Shown: positions 8,253 to 17,596 of the stretch, one piece after another | Numbering within the stretch: position 1 is the first letter of the stretch | How the letters are laid out: the number at the start of each line of letters is the position of its first letter | NCBI RefSeq assembly: GCF_003326795.1 | Contig: NZ_JPWI01000009.1 | Coordinates: forward strand, 1-64,000 | DNA length: 64,000 nucleotides | Direction: 5' to 3' | Source of the DNA: Thalassospira profundimaris | GTDB taxonomy: Bacteria > Pseudomonadota > Alphaproteobacteria > Rhodospirillales > Thalassospiraceae | Notes under the pieces: model-generated | Databases searched by the model: none | What the model saw: the letters and a program-made list of their open reading frames with translations, nothing else | Told to the model about the DNA's origin: nothing | Made by a program: the position numbers and the translations under genes

Positions 8253-8894
8253 GTGAATACTGACGAACTTGCCGGTCTTTATCTTCTGACCCCGCCGAAA
8301 ATCGAACTTTCTTCCTTTGGCGAGAAGCTGAAGTCCGTTCTTGATACCGGTGCGGTTGATTGCCTGCAGCTCCGCCTTAAAGACGTCAGCGACGATGAAA
8401 TCCGCAAGGCGATTGATACCATCCTTCCGATGTGTAACGACCGCGACATTCCGCTGATCCTTAATGACCGTCCGGATCTTGCCAAAAAATCGGGCTGCGA
8501 CGGCGTTCATGTTGGCGAGGAAGACGCCAGCTATGACGAGGCGCGCGCGATTATGGGCGAAGAGCATATTGTCGGTGTTTCCTGCTATGACAGCCGCCAC
8601 CGCGCGATGATCCTTGGCGACAAGGGTGCTGACTACGTTGCATTTGGTGCGTTCTATCCGACCGAAACCAAAGAAGCCAAAACCAGCGTCACGCCGGAAA
8701 TCCTTGAAATCTGGACGACCTTTACCACCGTCCCTTGCGTTGCAATTGGCGGAATAACCGCCGAAAACCTTGGCCCTATTGTGTTGGCCGGGGCTGATTT
8801 CATCGCAGTGACCGGTGGTGTCTGGAACCATCCCGACGGGCCCGAGGCCGGGGCAAAGGCGATCAAGGCAGCGATTGCGGCCACTGCAATCTGA
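8253..8894 (+). CDS. thiE: Thiamine phosphate synthase
   Basis: This TIM-barrel enzyme of 213 residues couples hydroxymethylpyrimidine diphosphate with the thiazole phosphate to give thiamine phosphate. Family motifs are GLYLLTPP at the start, CLQLRLKD, IPLILNDRPDLA, CDGVHVGEEDA, IVGVSCYDSRH, GADYVAFGAFYPTETK and VAIGGITAEN, followed by GADFIAVTGGVW. GTG 8253 is the start; AGGAATT lies upstream and the sequence then aligns with the family. No TPP riboswitch was recognised ahead of it, and no other thi gene is adjacent. Confidence 0.9.
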   Translation: MNTDELAGLYLLTPPKIELSSFGEKLKSVLDTGAVDCLQLRLKDVSDDEIRKAIDTILPMCNDRDIPLILNDRPDLAKKSGCDGVHVGEEDASYDEARAIMGEEHIVGVSCYDSRHRAMILGDKGADYVAFGAFYPTETKEAKTSVTPEILEIWTTFTTVPCVAIGGITAENLGPIVLAGADFIAVTGGVWNHPDGPEAGAKAIKAAIAATAI

Positions 8895-9090
8895 TTGCGC
8901 AATCCGTCATAAAGATATTGGGTGACAACCGGTTGGCCTAAGCCATGCGGGAATGACAGGCTGTCATGCACGACAACCCTGATCAATCTGCTTGCAGCAA
9001 AAACGCCAAACTGGTACTTAACGCACCTTAAATGGGGCAAGTGCCCCTTATTGCATTGTGAATCTGTGATCTGAAAGAACGGTTGGTGCC

Positions 9091-9657
9091 ATGAAAATCA
9101 ACGGCAACGAAATCCGTCCGGGTAACCTTATCGAACATAAAGGTGCCCTGTGGCGTGCAGTAAAATGCCAGGCTGTGAAGCCGGGTAAAGGCGGTGCTTT
9201 TAACCAGGTTGAACTTAAAGACATTCGTACCGGCACCAAGCTGAACGAACGTTTCCGTGCATCGGAAACTGTCGAAAAGGTTCGCCTTGAGCAGAAAGAA
9301 TACACCTACCTGTTTGCCGATGGTGACATGATCACCTTCATGGACAGCGAAACCTACGATCAGATCACGATTAATGCTGACCTTGTTGGCGAACCGGCTG
9401 TTTATCTTCAGGATGGCATGGTTGTTACCATCGAATCCTTCGAAGGCGAGCCGCTTGGCGTGACCCTTCCGGAACATGTTGTCTTCCAGATTGTTGAAGC
9501 CGACGCCGTTGTCAAAGGTCAGACCCAGTCTTCTTCTTTCAAACCAGCCGTTCTTGAAAACGGTGTTCGTGTGATGGTGCCCCCGCATATTGAATCGGGT
9601 ACCCGCATCGTCGTGAACACGGTTGAAGGCACCTATATCGAGCGTGCCAAGGACTAA
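9091..9657 (+). CDS. efp: Elongation factor P
   Basis: This 188-residue protein is EF-P, which enters the ribosomal E site and rescues stalls at polyproline stretches. It has the KOW-like N-terminal domain with the tip loop KPGKGGAF; Lys33 is the residue that EpmA-type enzymes lysylate in relatives. The OB domains follow ([34 protein letters not shown]), and the C-terminal signature [26 protein letters not shown] is complete. It has its own 196-base upstream region and is followed by a SuhB-type gene. Confidence 0.97.
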   Translation: MKINGNEIRPGNLIEHKGALWRAVKCQAVKPGKGGAFNQVELKDIRTGTKLNERFRASETVEKVRLEQKEYTYLFADGDMITFMDSETYDQITINADLVGEPAVYLQDGMVVTIESFEGEPLGVTLPEHVVFQIVEADAVVKGQTQSSSFKPAVLENGVRVMVPPHIESGTRIVVNTVEGTYIERAKD

Positions 9658-9724
9658 GGGCGTTATCCGCTCTCTGGTTTAGGGTTTTTGCCCTCCCTTT
9701 AATTCAAACACCGGGAGATATGCC

Positions 9725-10534
9725 GTGCGAGGCGCCGCCCGTCGTTCTGCGAATATCAACGTTATGTACAAGGCTGTTGAAAAAGCAGCCTATGGACTGA
9801 AACGCGACTTCGGTGAAGTCGAAAACCTTCAGGTGTCGATGAAAGGCCCGGCAGATTTCGTATCTGCGGCTGATCACCGTGCCGAGAAACGCCTGCGTGA
9901 AGAGCTGGAACGTTCCCGTCCGGGTTACGGCTTCCTGCTTGAAGAAGGCGGTGAGGTCAAGGGATCCGATCCGGAACATCGCTGGATCATCGACCCGCTT
10001 GATGGCACCACCAACTTCCTGCATGGCATTCCGCATTTTGCCATTTCGGTTGCCCTTCAGAAGGGGGACGAAATCATCGCTGGCATGATCTATGACGTTG
10101 CCAAGGATGAGTGCTTCTGGGCGGAAAAAGGCCTTGGTGCGTTTCTTGACAACCGTCGCCTGCGTGTTTCCGGCCGCCGTCGTATGAACGAATGCGTTCT
10201 GGCTTGTGGCGTTCCCCATCTTGGCCATGGCGATCATGCTGCCTTCGAAAAACAGCTGCATTCGGTCATGGATCGTTGTGCAGGTGTTCGTCGCATGGGT
10301 GCTGCATCTCTTGATCTGGCTTATGTCGCAGCAGGCCGTTACGATGGCTACTGGGAGTCCCACATCAATGCGTGGGATATCGCAGCAGGTCTTCTGATCG
10401 TGACCGAAGCTGGTGGCTATGTCCGCGATATTAACGGTGGTACCAACATGCTTGGCACCGGTAGCGTCGTTGCTGCCAACGACTATATCCAGCCGGTTCT
10501 GGCTAAAACGCTGAAGAAAGCGATCACGGACTAA
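9725..10534 (+). CDS. suhB: Inositol monophosphatase family protein (SuhB-type)
   Basis: The product is a metal-dependent phosphatase of the IMPase superfamily, 269 residues long. The metal site motif DPLDGTTNFLHG lies at about 90-101, an acidic pair LLEEGG at 71-76 supplies further ligands, and INAWDIAAGLLIVTEAGG near the end supplies the last aspartate. Relatives dephosphorylate inositol 1-phosphate, and E. coli SuhB also acts in rRNA antitermination. GTG 9725 is taken as start since GGGAG precedes it and the protein then begins like alphaproteobacterial SuhB (RSANINVM). It lies 67 bases after efp, probably co-transcribed. Confidence 0.9.
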   Translation: MRGAARRSANINVMYKAVEKAAYGLKRDFGEVENLQVSMKGPADFVSAADHRAEKRLREELERSRPGYGFLLEEGGEVKGSDPEHRWIIDPLDGTTNFLHGIPHFAISVALQKGDEIIAGMIYDVAKDECFWAEKGLGAFLDNRRLRVSGRRRMNECVLACGVPHLGHGDHAAFEKQLHSVMDRCAGVRRMGAASLDLAYVAAGRYDGYWESHINAWDIAAGLLIVTEAGGYVRDINGGTNMLGTGSVVAANDYIQPVLAKTLKKAITD

Positions 10535-10560
10535 CATCCCGCTTTTATTACCGTTTTTTG

Positions 10561-10597
10561 AAAGGGGCACTTCGGAATTTACCGAAGTGCCCCTTTT
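10561..10597. terminator. Terminator after suhB
   Basis: A long perfect stem (AAAGGGGCACTTCGG and its complement) with a short AATTTA loop is followed by T residues. Confidence 0.93.
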
Positions 10598-10801
10598 GCT
10601 TTATCGGTCAAAGCGGTTGTCCATTACCTGTCTCTAAGCTATGGTGCTTGGTACTGAGTGGCCTTTGAACGGGCTGCCAGACAACAGGGGCGGCATTCGG
10701 TAAATTTTTGCGGGTGCCTAACGATCGACACAAAACTGTGTGAAAAAGAAAAACGTTATAAAACGATTTCAAACACAGGGTATTAAGGGGCCTGCGATTT
10801 G

Positions 10802-12007
10802 ATGAAGGGGTATTCCAATATTTCCGTGCTTGCGATGGCAGCTGCACTGGGAACCGGCGTGTTCTATGGCAGTGACGCATCCGCACAGCAATACTCCCCC
10901 GTCTCGGTTGATAATAGCGTACAGGTAAACTGGGATGTCGCAGACGGGTTTGGCGATCAGCCGACCGTGCCGCAATATCTTTCGCCAACCGTTTCGCGCG
11001 AACATATCGTGATGCCCGGTGGAGATCTGATTTACCCGGAAACCAGACCGAAATCCGAGTTCCTTGCAGGCGACCAGTTCGCCGGTGCCAGGGCAGCGAG
11101 CAGCGATGACATCGGTTATGAAACCGTTGTGATTGATGGTGCAGGCAGTGGCAACGCATTTCCAAGCCGATCCGAATTTTATGGCGTTCCGGGCGTGAGT
11201 GCATCGGCGGCAATGGATGATGGTGCAAACCAGACCATTGCCCTGCAACAGCCTGAACCGACGTCTGCGCCGCGCAGCAAACCGGCCGCACCGGTTATGG
11301 CAGAAAGCAGCGCATCAAATACGCCAACGCCCTTGACCAAACCGGCGCCGGAACCTGCACCTGCGGCACCGACCATGGCAGCAGCACCGGTTGTAGCCCC
11401 GACTGCAGCGCCGGCGGCCGAAACAGCCGAAGTTATTGAACCGCCAAAGGCCCCGCCGCTTCTGTCCGAGGACAGCGCAGCCCCCGCCGCACCAAGTGCG
11501 CCAGTAGTTGAACCGATCGCCAAAAGCACCGAAGTTCCGCCTGCACCGGCACCCTCACCTGATACGACCCAGTCTGCACCGGCGATGGCCGAAGCCGCAC
11601 CGAAAGCCGAACCGGCACCTGCACCGCAACCAGTTGCTGAGGAAGCCGCTATTCCGCCCGCAAGCACTGCACCGGCACCGATGCCTGCAAGTGGTGGCGA
11701 TGAATACAGCCTAGGCTTTGCCGCCGACAGCTTTGAACTCAGCAGTCAGGCAAGAAGCGAGCTTGATCAGGTGATCGCCGCCATGAACAAAGATGACAGC
11801 CTTCGCATTCAGCTTCAGGCCTATGCGCAGGGTGACGGGGCGAATGCGTCAAAGGCGCGTCGACTGTCGCTTTCGCGTGCACTTCAGGTCCGTTCCTATC
11901 TGATCGATCAGGGCGTGCGCTCCACGCGCATTGATGTTCGTGCCCTTGGCTCGAACGTTCCATCCGGCCCTGCTGATCGCGTCGATATCAAAACCGTTCA
12001 ACGCTAG
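10802..12007 (+). CDS. Secreted OmpA-like domain protein with Pro/Ala-rich linker
   Basis: The 401-residue product starts with a signal peptide ending in SDASA, cleavage likely before QQYSPV. A low-complexity region rich in Pro, Ala and Glu fills roughly residues 135-295. The last 95 residues form an OmpA-like peptidoglycan-binding domain (SFELSSQARSELDQVI, LQAYAQGDGANASKARRLSLSRALQVRSYLI, RIDVRALGS). ATG 10802 has AAGGGG upstream. The gene is 12 bases from a MotA/TolQ-like gene and then a MotB-like gene, so it likely works with that membrane complex as a periplasmic peptidoglycan-contacting partner. Its exact role is unknown. Confidence 0.82.
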   Translation: MKGYSNISVLAMAAALGTGVFYGSDASAQQYSPVSVDNSVQVNWDVADGFGDQPTVPQYLSPTVSREHIVMPGGDLIYPETRPKSEFLAGDQFAGARAASSDDIGYETVVIDGAGSGNAFPSRSEFYGVPGVSASAAMDDGANQTIALQQPEPTSAPRSKPAAPVMAESSASNTPTPLTKPAPEPAPAAPTMAAAPVVAPTAAPAAETAEVIEPPKAPPLLSEDSAAPAAPSAPVVEPIAKSTEVPPAPAPSPDTTQSAPAMAEAAPKAEPAPAPQPVAEEAAIPPASTAPAPMPASGGDEYSLGFAADSFELSSQARSELDQVIAAMNKDDSLRIQLQAYAQGDGANASKARRLSLSRALQVRSYLIDQGVRSTRIDVRALGSNVPSGPADRVDIKTVQR

Positions 12008-12019
12008 GATTAATCCGTC

Positions 12020-13204
12020 ATGAGCAGTCATTCGGCCAATGGTGCAGGCACGGTCCTGCCCATTACCAAACCCGGAAGTTATCTGACACGTATGGCAATC
12101 TTTGTTGCCATTATCGTCGGGGTCGGCGCATTGCTGTTCCCTACATTGTCTGATGCCTTTATGGCCAATGCTGTTCTCAATGGTCTGATCCTTGGCGTGT
12201 TTGTGGTCGGGGTTGTTTATACCTTCCGCATGGCGGCAAGCCTGTCACCGGAAGTAACCTGGATCGAGGATTTCCGTCGGTCACGTCCGGGCCTGACATC
12301 ACAGGTTCCGCCGAAACTTCTGGCTCCGATGGCCAGCATGATGGCCGAACAGCGCCGTGATCGTCCGCAGCTTTCGACCACATCGACCCGGACGATCCTT
12401 GATTCCATTCGTTCGCGCCTTGATGAGAGCCGCGAATTGTCGCGCTATGTGGTGGGACTTCTGGTGTTCCTTGGCCTGCTCGGCACGTTCTGGGGCCTGC
12501 TTCAGACCGTCAACTCGGTCGCGGATGTCATTGGGAATGTCAATGTCGGCAGCGGGTCGAACCTTGATCTCTGGTTCTCCGATCTTAAGGAAGGCCTGTC
12601 TGAACCGCTAAGTGGTATGGGCACAGCGTTTTCGTCATCACTGTTTGGTCTGGCAGGGTCGCTTGCCCTTGGTCTTCTTGATATGCAGGCAGGCCAGGCA
12701 CAGAACCGTTTCTTCAATGATCTTGAAGAATGGCTTTCAAGCTTTACCCGTCTGGGTTCGGGCAGCGCACTTTCGGATGGCGAACAATCGGTTCCGGCCT
12801 ATCTTTCGGCCCTGATCGAACAGATGGCTGACAATATGGAAGGCTTGCAGAACTCGATCCAGCGTTCTGAAAGCTCGCAGATCAAGTCGCATAACACCCT
12901 GATTGATCTTGCTGACAAATTGTCGACCCTCACCGATCAGATGAAAGCCGAGCAGCAATTGATGGTCAAGCTGGCCGAAAACCAGATGCATCTGAAACCG
13001 GTTCTTGATCAACTTGCAGACTCCATGAAAATGGGCAGCTTTGGCATTGATGACAACACGCGTGCGCATATCCGTTCGCTTGATAACCAGTTGAGCCGTG
13101 TCGCCGAAGAACTGACCATCGGCCGCCAGCAATCCACACAGGAAATCAGAAGCGAAATCAAACTTCTGGCCCGCACCATCGCCGCCATCGCCGAGGAGGG
13201 CTGA
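12020..13204 (+). CDS. MotA/TolQ/ExbB-like inner-membrane channel protein
   Basis: The 394-residue protein has four predicted membrane spans (about 24-46, 50-70, 140-163 and 202-222). The third and fourth, VVGLLVFLGLLGTFWGLLQTV and GMGTAFSSSLFGLAGSLALGLLDM, carry the LLGTFWGL and GMGTAFSSSLFGLAGS signatures of the MotA/TolQ/ExbB proton-channel family. A long hydrophilic helical tail (from about 265) extends into the cytoplasm. No flagellar genes are nearby, and the partner downstream is MotB-like, so this is likely a non-flagellar ion-driven stator-like complex. It is distinct from tolQ, which would sit with tolR, tolA and pal. Confidence 0.82.
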   Translation: MSSHSANGAGTVLPITKPGSYLTRMAIFVAIIVGVGALLFPTLSDAFMANAVLNGLILGVFVVGVVYTFRMAASLSPEVTWIEDFRRSRPGLTSQVPPKLLAPMASMMAEQRRDRPQLSTTSTRTILDSIRSRLDESRELSRYVVGLLVFLGLLGTFWGLLQTVNSVADVIGNVNVGSGSNLDLWFSDLKEGLSEPLSGMGTAFSSSLFGLAGSLALGLLDMQAGQAQNRFFNDLEEWLSSFTRLGSGSALSDGEQSVPAYLSALIEQMADNMEGLQNSIQRSESSQIKSHNTLIDLADKLSTLTDQMKAEQQLMVKLAENQMHLKPVLDQLADSMKMGSFGIDDNTRAHIRSLDNQLSRVAEELTIGRQQSTQEIRSEIKLLARTIAAIAEEG

Positions 13205-13208
13205 TCGC

Positions 13209-14372
13209 ATGATCGGGCTTTCGCGCCGTCGTAACCGCGATGTAAATACCTGGCCGGGCTTTGTTGACGCGCTGGCAACATTGTTGATGGTGATCATCTT
13301 TCTTTTGATGATCTTCGTGATTGCGCAGGTCTATCTTGGCGCGGCTCTTTCGGGTCGTGATGAAGCGCTGAGTGATTTGACCGCACAGGTCAATGAACTG
13401 ACCAATCTTTTGTCGCTTGAACGTGGAAATAACCAGCGGATGGAACTGGAACTGACCCAGTTGACCACTGAACTTTCCAACACCAGTGACCAGCGTGATG
13501 ATCTTAAGGCGCGCGCGGCTGCATTGGCGACGCAGCTTTCTGATGCCAAGCTTTCGGCTGACGAGATCGAGAAAAAGCTTCTGGCTGCCCTTGCCTCACT
13601 TGAAGACAAGGAAACCGAGCTTTCCGAACTGCGCAGCAACAGCGAAGAAAAAATATCGGATCAGGATGCCCGTATCGAAGAACTTTCTGCCCTTCTGGCA
13701 TCGCGTGCGGCCGAACTGGAAACCCAGAAAAACCTGAGCACCGAGGCACAGGCACAGGTTGCCGCGCTGAACCAGCAGATGCTGGCACTGCGCCAGCAAT
13801 TGCAGAAAATCGAAGCAGCCCTTGAAGCATCCGAACGTGAAAATGCCGACAAGCAAGCCCAGATCGTCAATCTGGGGCAGCGCCTGAACGCGGCATTGGC
13901 GACCAAGGTCGCGGAATTGCAGCGATACCGGTCAGAATTCTTTGGCCGCCTGCGCGAGGTCCTTGGCGACCGTCAGGATATCCGTGTGGTTGGCGATCGC
14001 TTTGTCTTCCAGTCAGAAGTCCTGTTTGCATCGGGTTCTGCGGATCTGGGCGAAGGCGGTCAGGAACAGCTCGCCAAACTTGGCGAGACGCTTAAAACCA
14101 TTGCGGCGGATATCCCCGACGATATTGACTGGGTCATGCGCGTTGACGGCCACACTGACAAGGTACCGATCCGGAACCTGAAATTCGCATCGAACTGGGA
14201 ACTTTCAGCCGCGCGCGCCATCTCGGTGGTCAAGTTCCTGATTGATCAGGGTGTTCCGCCAAATCGTCTGGTTGCAGCGGGCTTTGGTGAATATCAGCCC
14301 CTTGATAACCGCGATGATGAAATCGCCTATCGCCGAAACCGGCGTATCGAGTTCAAAATCACCGAGCGCTGA
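13209..14372 (+). CDS. MotB-like peptidoglycan-binding protein with long coiled coil
   Basis: The 387-residue protein has a single N-terminal membrane span preceded by WPGFVDALATLLMVIIF; Asp20 is in the position of the proton-carrying aspartate of MotB. A coiled coil of about 170 residues follows (roughly 52-235), and the C-terminal OmpA-like domain shows LFASGSADLG, VDGHTDKVPI, WELSAARAISVVKFL and AGFGEYQPL, then YRRNRRIEFKI. It starts five bases after the MotA-like stop and so is co-translated. The coiled coil is far longer than in flagellar MotB and could span much of the periplasm. Confidence 0.85.
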   Translation: MIGLSRRRNRDVNTWPGFVDALATLLMVIIFLLMIFVIAQVYLGAALSGRDEALSDLTAQVNELTNLLSLERGNNQRMELELTQLTTELSNTSDQRDDLKARAAALATQLSDAKLSADEIEKKLLAALASLEDKETELSELRSNSEEKISDQDARIEELSALLASRAAELETQKNLSTEAQAQVAALNQQMLALRQQLQKIEAALEASERENADKQAQIVNLGQRLNAALATKVAELQRYRSEFFGRLREVLGDRQDIRVVGDRFVFQSEVLFASGSADLGEGGQEQLAKLGETLKTIAADIPDDIDWVMRVDGHTDKVPIRNLKFASNWELSAARAISVVKFLIDQGVPPNRLVAAGFGEYQPLDNRDDEIAYRRNRRIEFKITER

Positions 14373-14394
14373 TCAAAAAAACATAACCACGCAT

Positions 14395-14433
14395 AAAGGT
14401 CCCGAGCCAAGAGCTTCGGGACCTTTATTTTTG
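14395..14433 (+). terminator. Terminator after the MotAB-like operon
   Basis: GGTCCCGA pairs with TCGGGACC across a nine-base loop, flanked by A residues before and TTTATTTTT after. Confidence 0.9.
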
Positions 14434-14512
14434 TGGTGAAATCAAGAACTTCCCGCTAGGTTCGAAAACCGCGCCATCGCGCAACTCAGAATAGTCAGAT
14501 GTCGGAGCCATC

Positions 14513-15694
14513 ATGCTGCGGGATATTTCGCCTCAAAGTATTTTCATGGGCCTTTTGGCCGGTTTTGTCGGGTTTGCCAGTTCATTTGCAGTTGTCCTAC
14601 AGGGATTGACTGCCGTCGGGGCATCGCCCGAACAGGCGGCGTCCGGGCTTATGGCACTTTCGGTTTCGATGGGTCTATGTGCGATCGTCCTGTCATTCAA
14701 AACCCGCATGCCGATCAGCATTGCATGGTCAACGCCCGGAGCAGCACTTTTGGCAACGTCCGGAGCAGTTGACGGGGGATTTGCCGTTGCTGTCGGTGCC
14801 TTTATCGTTTGTGCGATCCTGATCGTTATAAGCGGTGTCTGGCGTCCATTGGGCCGCGCGGTCGCGGGCATCCCTGCCCCGCTGGCCAATGCGATGCTGG
14901 CCGGTGTTCTGCTGGGACTTTGCCTTGCGCCGGTCAAGGCCGTTGCCTTTAATCCATTGCTTGGTCTGCCAATTGCTGTTGCCTGGCTGGTGGTCGGGCG
15001 TTTCAATCGTCTATTGGCGGTTCCTGCGGCTCTTCTGGCCTTTATTGCCGTCATGATCTTTGGCGTGGAGTTTCCGGAAAACGCCCTTGCCGATCTTGGT
15101 AACTCAATCGCCCCGCCGGTCGAGTTTGTCATACCGGAATTCACGTTAAGCGGCCTGATCGGTATTGCCCTGCCACTGTTCATTGTCACCATGGCATCGC
15201 AGAATATTCCGGGAACGGCTGTTTTGCGGGCCAATGATTATGATACACCGCCGGGTCCTCTTTTCACCGTAACCGGTATCTTTTCACTATTGTCCGCGCC
15301 ATTTGGCGGACATGCGGTTAATCTGGCAGCAATTACGGCGGCCCTTTGTGCAGGCAAGGACGCCCATCCTGACCCATCAAAACGCTACTGGGCAACAATT
15401 TCGGGCGGTGTTTTCTATATCGTCTTCGGATTGCTTGCCGGCCTGGTCACCGCCTTTGTCAGTCTGGCACCAAGCATCCTTATCGAAGCAGTTGCCGGGC
15501 TTGCCCTGATCGGGGCTTTTGCCGGATCAACCGTTGCCGCCTTCAAGGAAGAAGATGGCCGCGAAGCTGCGGCTGTGACCTTTATCGTTACGGCCGCCGG
15601 ACTGACATTCTACGGGATTTCAGGTGCGTTCTGGGGGCTGCTGGCTGGGGGGCTGATTTATCTGCTGACCCACCTTGGGAAACGAAAGACCTGA
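14513..15694 (+). CDS. benE: BenE-family benzoate/H+ symporter-like transporter
   Basis: The 393-residue protein has about 11-12 membrane spans and BenE-type features: an N-terminal SFAVVLQGL segment, RMPISIAWSTPGAALLATSG, MLAGVLLGLCLAP, the central SQNIPGTAVLRANDY, SAPFGGHAVNLAAITAALCAG and a glycine-rich C terminus. BenE imports benzoate in Acinetobacter, but no benzoate-catabolic genes are adjacent, so the substrate here is open. It stands as a single gene between two terminators. Confidence 0.88.
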   Translation: MLRDISPQSIFMGLLAGFVGFASSFAVVLQGLTAVGASPEQAASGLMALSVSMGLCAIVLSFKTRMPISIAWSTPGAALLATSGAVDGGFAVAVGAFIVCAILIVISGVWRPLGRAVAGIPAPLANAMLAGVLLGLCLAPVKAVAFNPLLGLPIAVAWLVVGRFNRLLAVPAALLAFIAVMIFGVEFPENALADLGNSIAPPVEFVIPEFTLSGLIGIALPLFIVTMASQNIPGTAVLRANDYDTPPGPLFTVTGIFSLLSAPFGGHAVNLAAITAALCAGKDAHPDPSKRYWATISGGVFYIVFGLLAGLVTAFVSLAPSILIEAVAGLALIGAFAGSTVAAFKEEDGREAAAVTFIVTAAGLTFYGISGAFWGLLAGGLIYLLTHLGKRKT

Positions 15695-15704
15695 CCCAAA
15701 AAAC

Positions 15705-15737
15705 AAAAGCCCGGTATACGCAATGCCGGGCTTTTGT
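15705..15737. terminator. Bidirectional terminator between benE and sulP
   Basis: AAAAGCCCGG and CCGGGCTTTT form the stem with an 11-base loop; A and T runs on both sides suit both convergent genes. Confidence 0.9.
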
Positions 15738-15753
15738 CGTTTTATCGTGGCGA

Positions 15754-17538
15754 TCAAACAGCCTTTGACGCAGGCTTTTCATCGCCATCTTCTTGCGTGA
15801 CGGAGGCGACGGAGACCAGCGGCGCCTTAAACAGATCACTCATCGCGTCATATTGCGACAGGAAGACTTTCCCGGTCAGTTCATCAAGAAAATGGGCACA
15901 TTTCAGGCGATCCATCACCGGGCCCTTGACCTCGGACAGATGAAGGGTGATCCCCATTTCATCCAGTCTGTGATTGATCGCTTCAAGCGATTCAAGGGCA
16001 CTCAGATCAATCTCGTTGATCGCCGAACACATCAGAATGACATGCTTGAGCCGGTCATCACCGACTACACGATCAAGGATGTAATCTTCAAGGAAACGGG
16101 CATTGGCGAAATACAGGCTTTCGTCAATCCGGATTGTCAGAACCGAGGGATCAGTGATCACTTTGTGGCGTTTGATATTGCGGAAATGCTGGGTACTCGG
16201 AACCAGACCGACCTCCGCAATATGTGGACGCGATGTCTTGTAAAGGAACAAACCAATCGACAGCACCACCCCGGACGTCACACCGACCTCAACCCCGAAA
16301 CCAAGGGTCAGAAGAATGGTTGCCAGAACCGCAACGAAATCCGCCTTGGAATAGCGCCAACTGGTTTTAAGGATCGAGAAATCCACAAGCGACAGCACCG
16401 CCACAATGATGGTTGCAGCCAGAGTTGCCTTTGGCAGGAAATAAACCAGCGGGGTCAGCGCAATCGCAGCAATCGCAAGACCAACTGCGGTAAAGGCCCC
16501 GGCAGCAGGCGTTTGGGCACCGGCATCAAAATTCACGACAGAGCGCGCAAAGCCCCCGGTTACCGGATAGCCACCGGTAAAAGCGGCACCAAGGTTTGCC
16601 GCGCCAAGACCGATCAGTTCCTGATCCGGATTGATCCGCTGACGACGTTTTGCAGCCAGCGTCTGGGCCACAGAGATCGATTCAACAAAACCGATCACCG
16701 AAATCAGAAGTGCCGGAATCAGAAGATCGGAAACCAGACCAATCGAAAAATCCGGCATGGTCAGTGGTGGCAGGCTTTGCGGTACATCTCCAACGATTTT
16801 CACCCCGGCATCCGCAAGCTGGAATTTCCAGACCGCCAATGTCGTCACCACGACGGCAGCAACCGGCCCCGCCTTTGTTATGACATCGGCAAGACGTGCA
16901 CCAACGCCGATCTTGCGCAAGGCAGGTTTGAGCCCCTTGCGAACCCAGAACAGAAATACGGTCGCCATCCCGCCGATCAGCAACGTGATCAGGTTGGTCG
17001 ATGGCAGATGGTCGACCAGCGACATCACCATTTCCCAAAGGTTATGACCACCGGCATTCACACCCAGAATATGCTTGAGCTGACTTGCGGCAATGAGGAT
17101 GCCCGATGCCGTGATAAAACCCGCGATTACCGGATGAGACAGAAAGTTCGCAAGGAAACCAAGCTTGAACACCCCCATCGTCAGCAAAATGGCACCGGAC
17201 AAAGCCGCCAGTGTCAGGGCAGCAACGGCATAGCCCATGGTTCCCGTTTGGGCGACATTGCCGATGGCGGCCGCCGTCATCAGGGAAACGACGGCAACCG
17301 GCCCGACGGCAAGCGCGCGGCTGGTTCCGAAGATCGCATAGAGAATGATCGGTACAATCGATGCATATAACCCCGCCTCGGGTGGCAAGCCTGCCAGAAG
17401 CGCATAGGCCAGCGATTGCGGGATCAGCATGATCGTCACAATGATGGCAGCGACCATGTCATTCCCGAACGCGGTCCGATCATAGCGCCGCCCCCAATCC
17501 AGGACGGGAATATATTTTACAAACGACTTCAAAAGCAT
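15754..17538 (-). CDS. SulP-family anion transporter with STAS domain
   Basis: This 594-residue protein has the SulP core (DMVAAIIVTIMLIPQSLAYALLAGLPPEAGLYASI, then GPVAVVSLMTA, and GYPVTGGFARSVVNFDAGAQTP) followed by a C-terminal cytoplasmic STAS domain (from about residue 450, with VLTIRIDESLYFANARFLEDYI and INEIDLSALESLEAI). SulP proteins move sulfate or other anions across the inner membrane. ATG 17538 is preferred to a TTG 13 codons upstream. It lies 58 bases after the sulfide:quinone oxidoreductase fusion on the same strand, so export or import of an oxidised sulfur anion is a reasonable inference. Confidence 0.88.
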   Translation of the reverse strand: MLLKSFVKYIPVLDWGRRYDRTAFGNDMVAAIIVTIMLIPQSLAYALLAGLPPEAGLYASIVPIILYAIFGTSRALAVGPVAVVSLMTAAAIGNVAQTGTMGYAVAALTLAALSGAILLTMGVFKLGFLANFLSHPVIAGFITASGILIAASQLKHILGVNAGGHNLWEMVMSLVDHLPSTNLITLLIGGMATVFLFWVRKGLKPALRKIGVGARLADVITKAGPVAAVVVTTLAVWKFQLADAGVKIVGDVPQSLPPLTMPDFSIGLVSDLLIPALLISVIGFVESISVAQTLAAKRRQRINPDQELIGLGAANLGAAFTGGYPVTGGFARSVVNFDAGAQTPAAGAFTAVGLAIAAIALTPLVYFLPKATLAATIIVAVLSLVDFSILKTSWRYSKADFVAVLATILLTLGFGVEVGVTSGVVLSIGLFLYKTSRPHIAEVGLVPSTQHFRNIKRHKVITDPSVLTIRIDESLYFANARFLEDYILDRVVGDDRLKHVILMCSAINEIDLSALESLEAINHRLDEMGITLHLSEVKGPVMDRLKCAHFLDELTGKVFLSQYDAMSDLFKAPLVSVASVTQEDGDEKPASKAV

Positions 17539-17596
17539 CGATTGATCTCTTCGATCAGAGTTAATCGGGGGTGACAAGCGCCCCCGACATCATTGG

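Noticed and set aside
8895-9090. tRNA or riboswitch upstream of efp
   Set aside because: No cloverleaf or known riboswitch core was found; it is treated as a promoter region.
12020-14372. ZorA/ZorB of a Zorya anti-phage system
   Set aside because: The MotA/MotB-like pair lacks zorC, zorD or zorE-like neighbours, and the upstream OmpA-like gene points to an envelope role.
15793-17370. A 525-codon open frame on the plus strand
   Set aside because: It lies wholly opposite the SulP gene, is rich in Arg, Gln and His with no domain pattern, and is a shadow frame.
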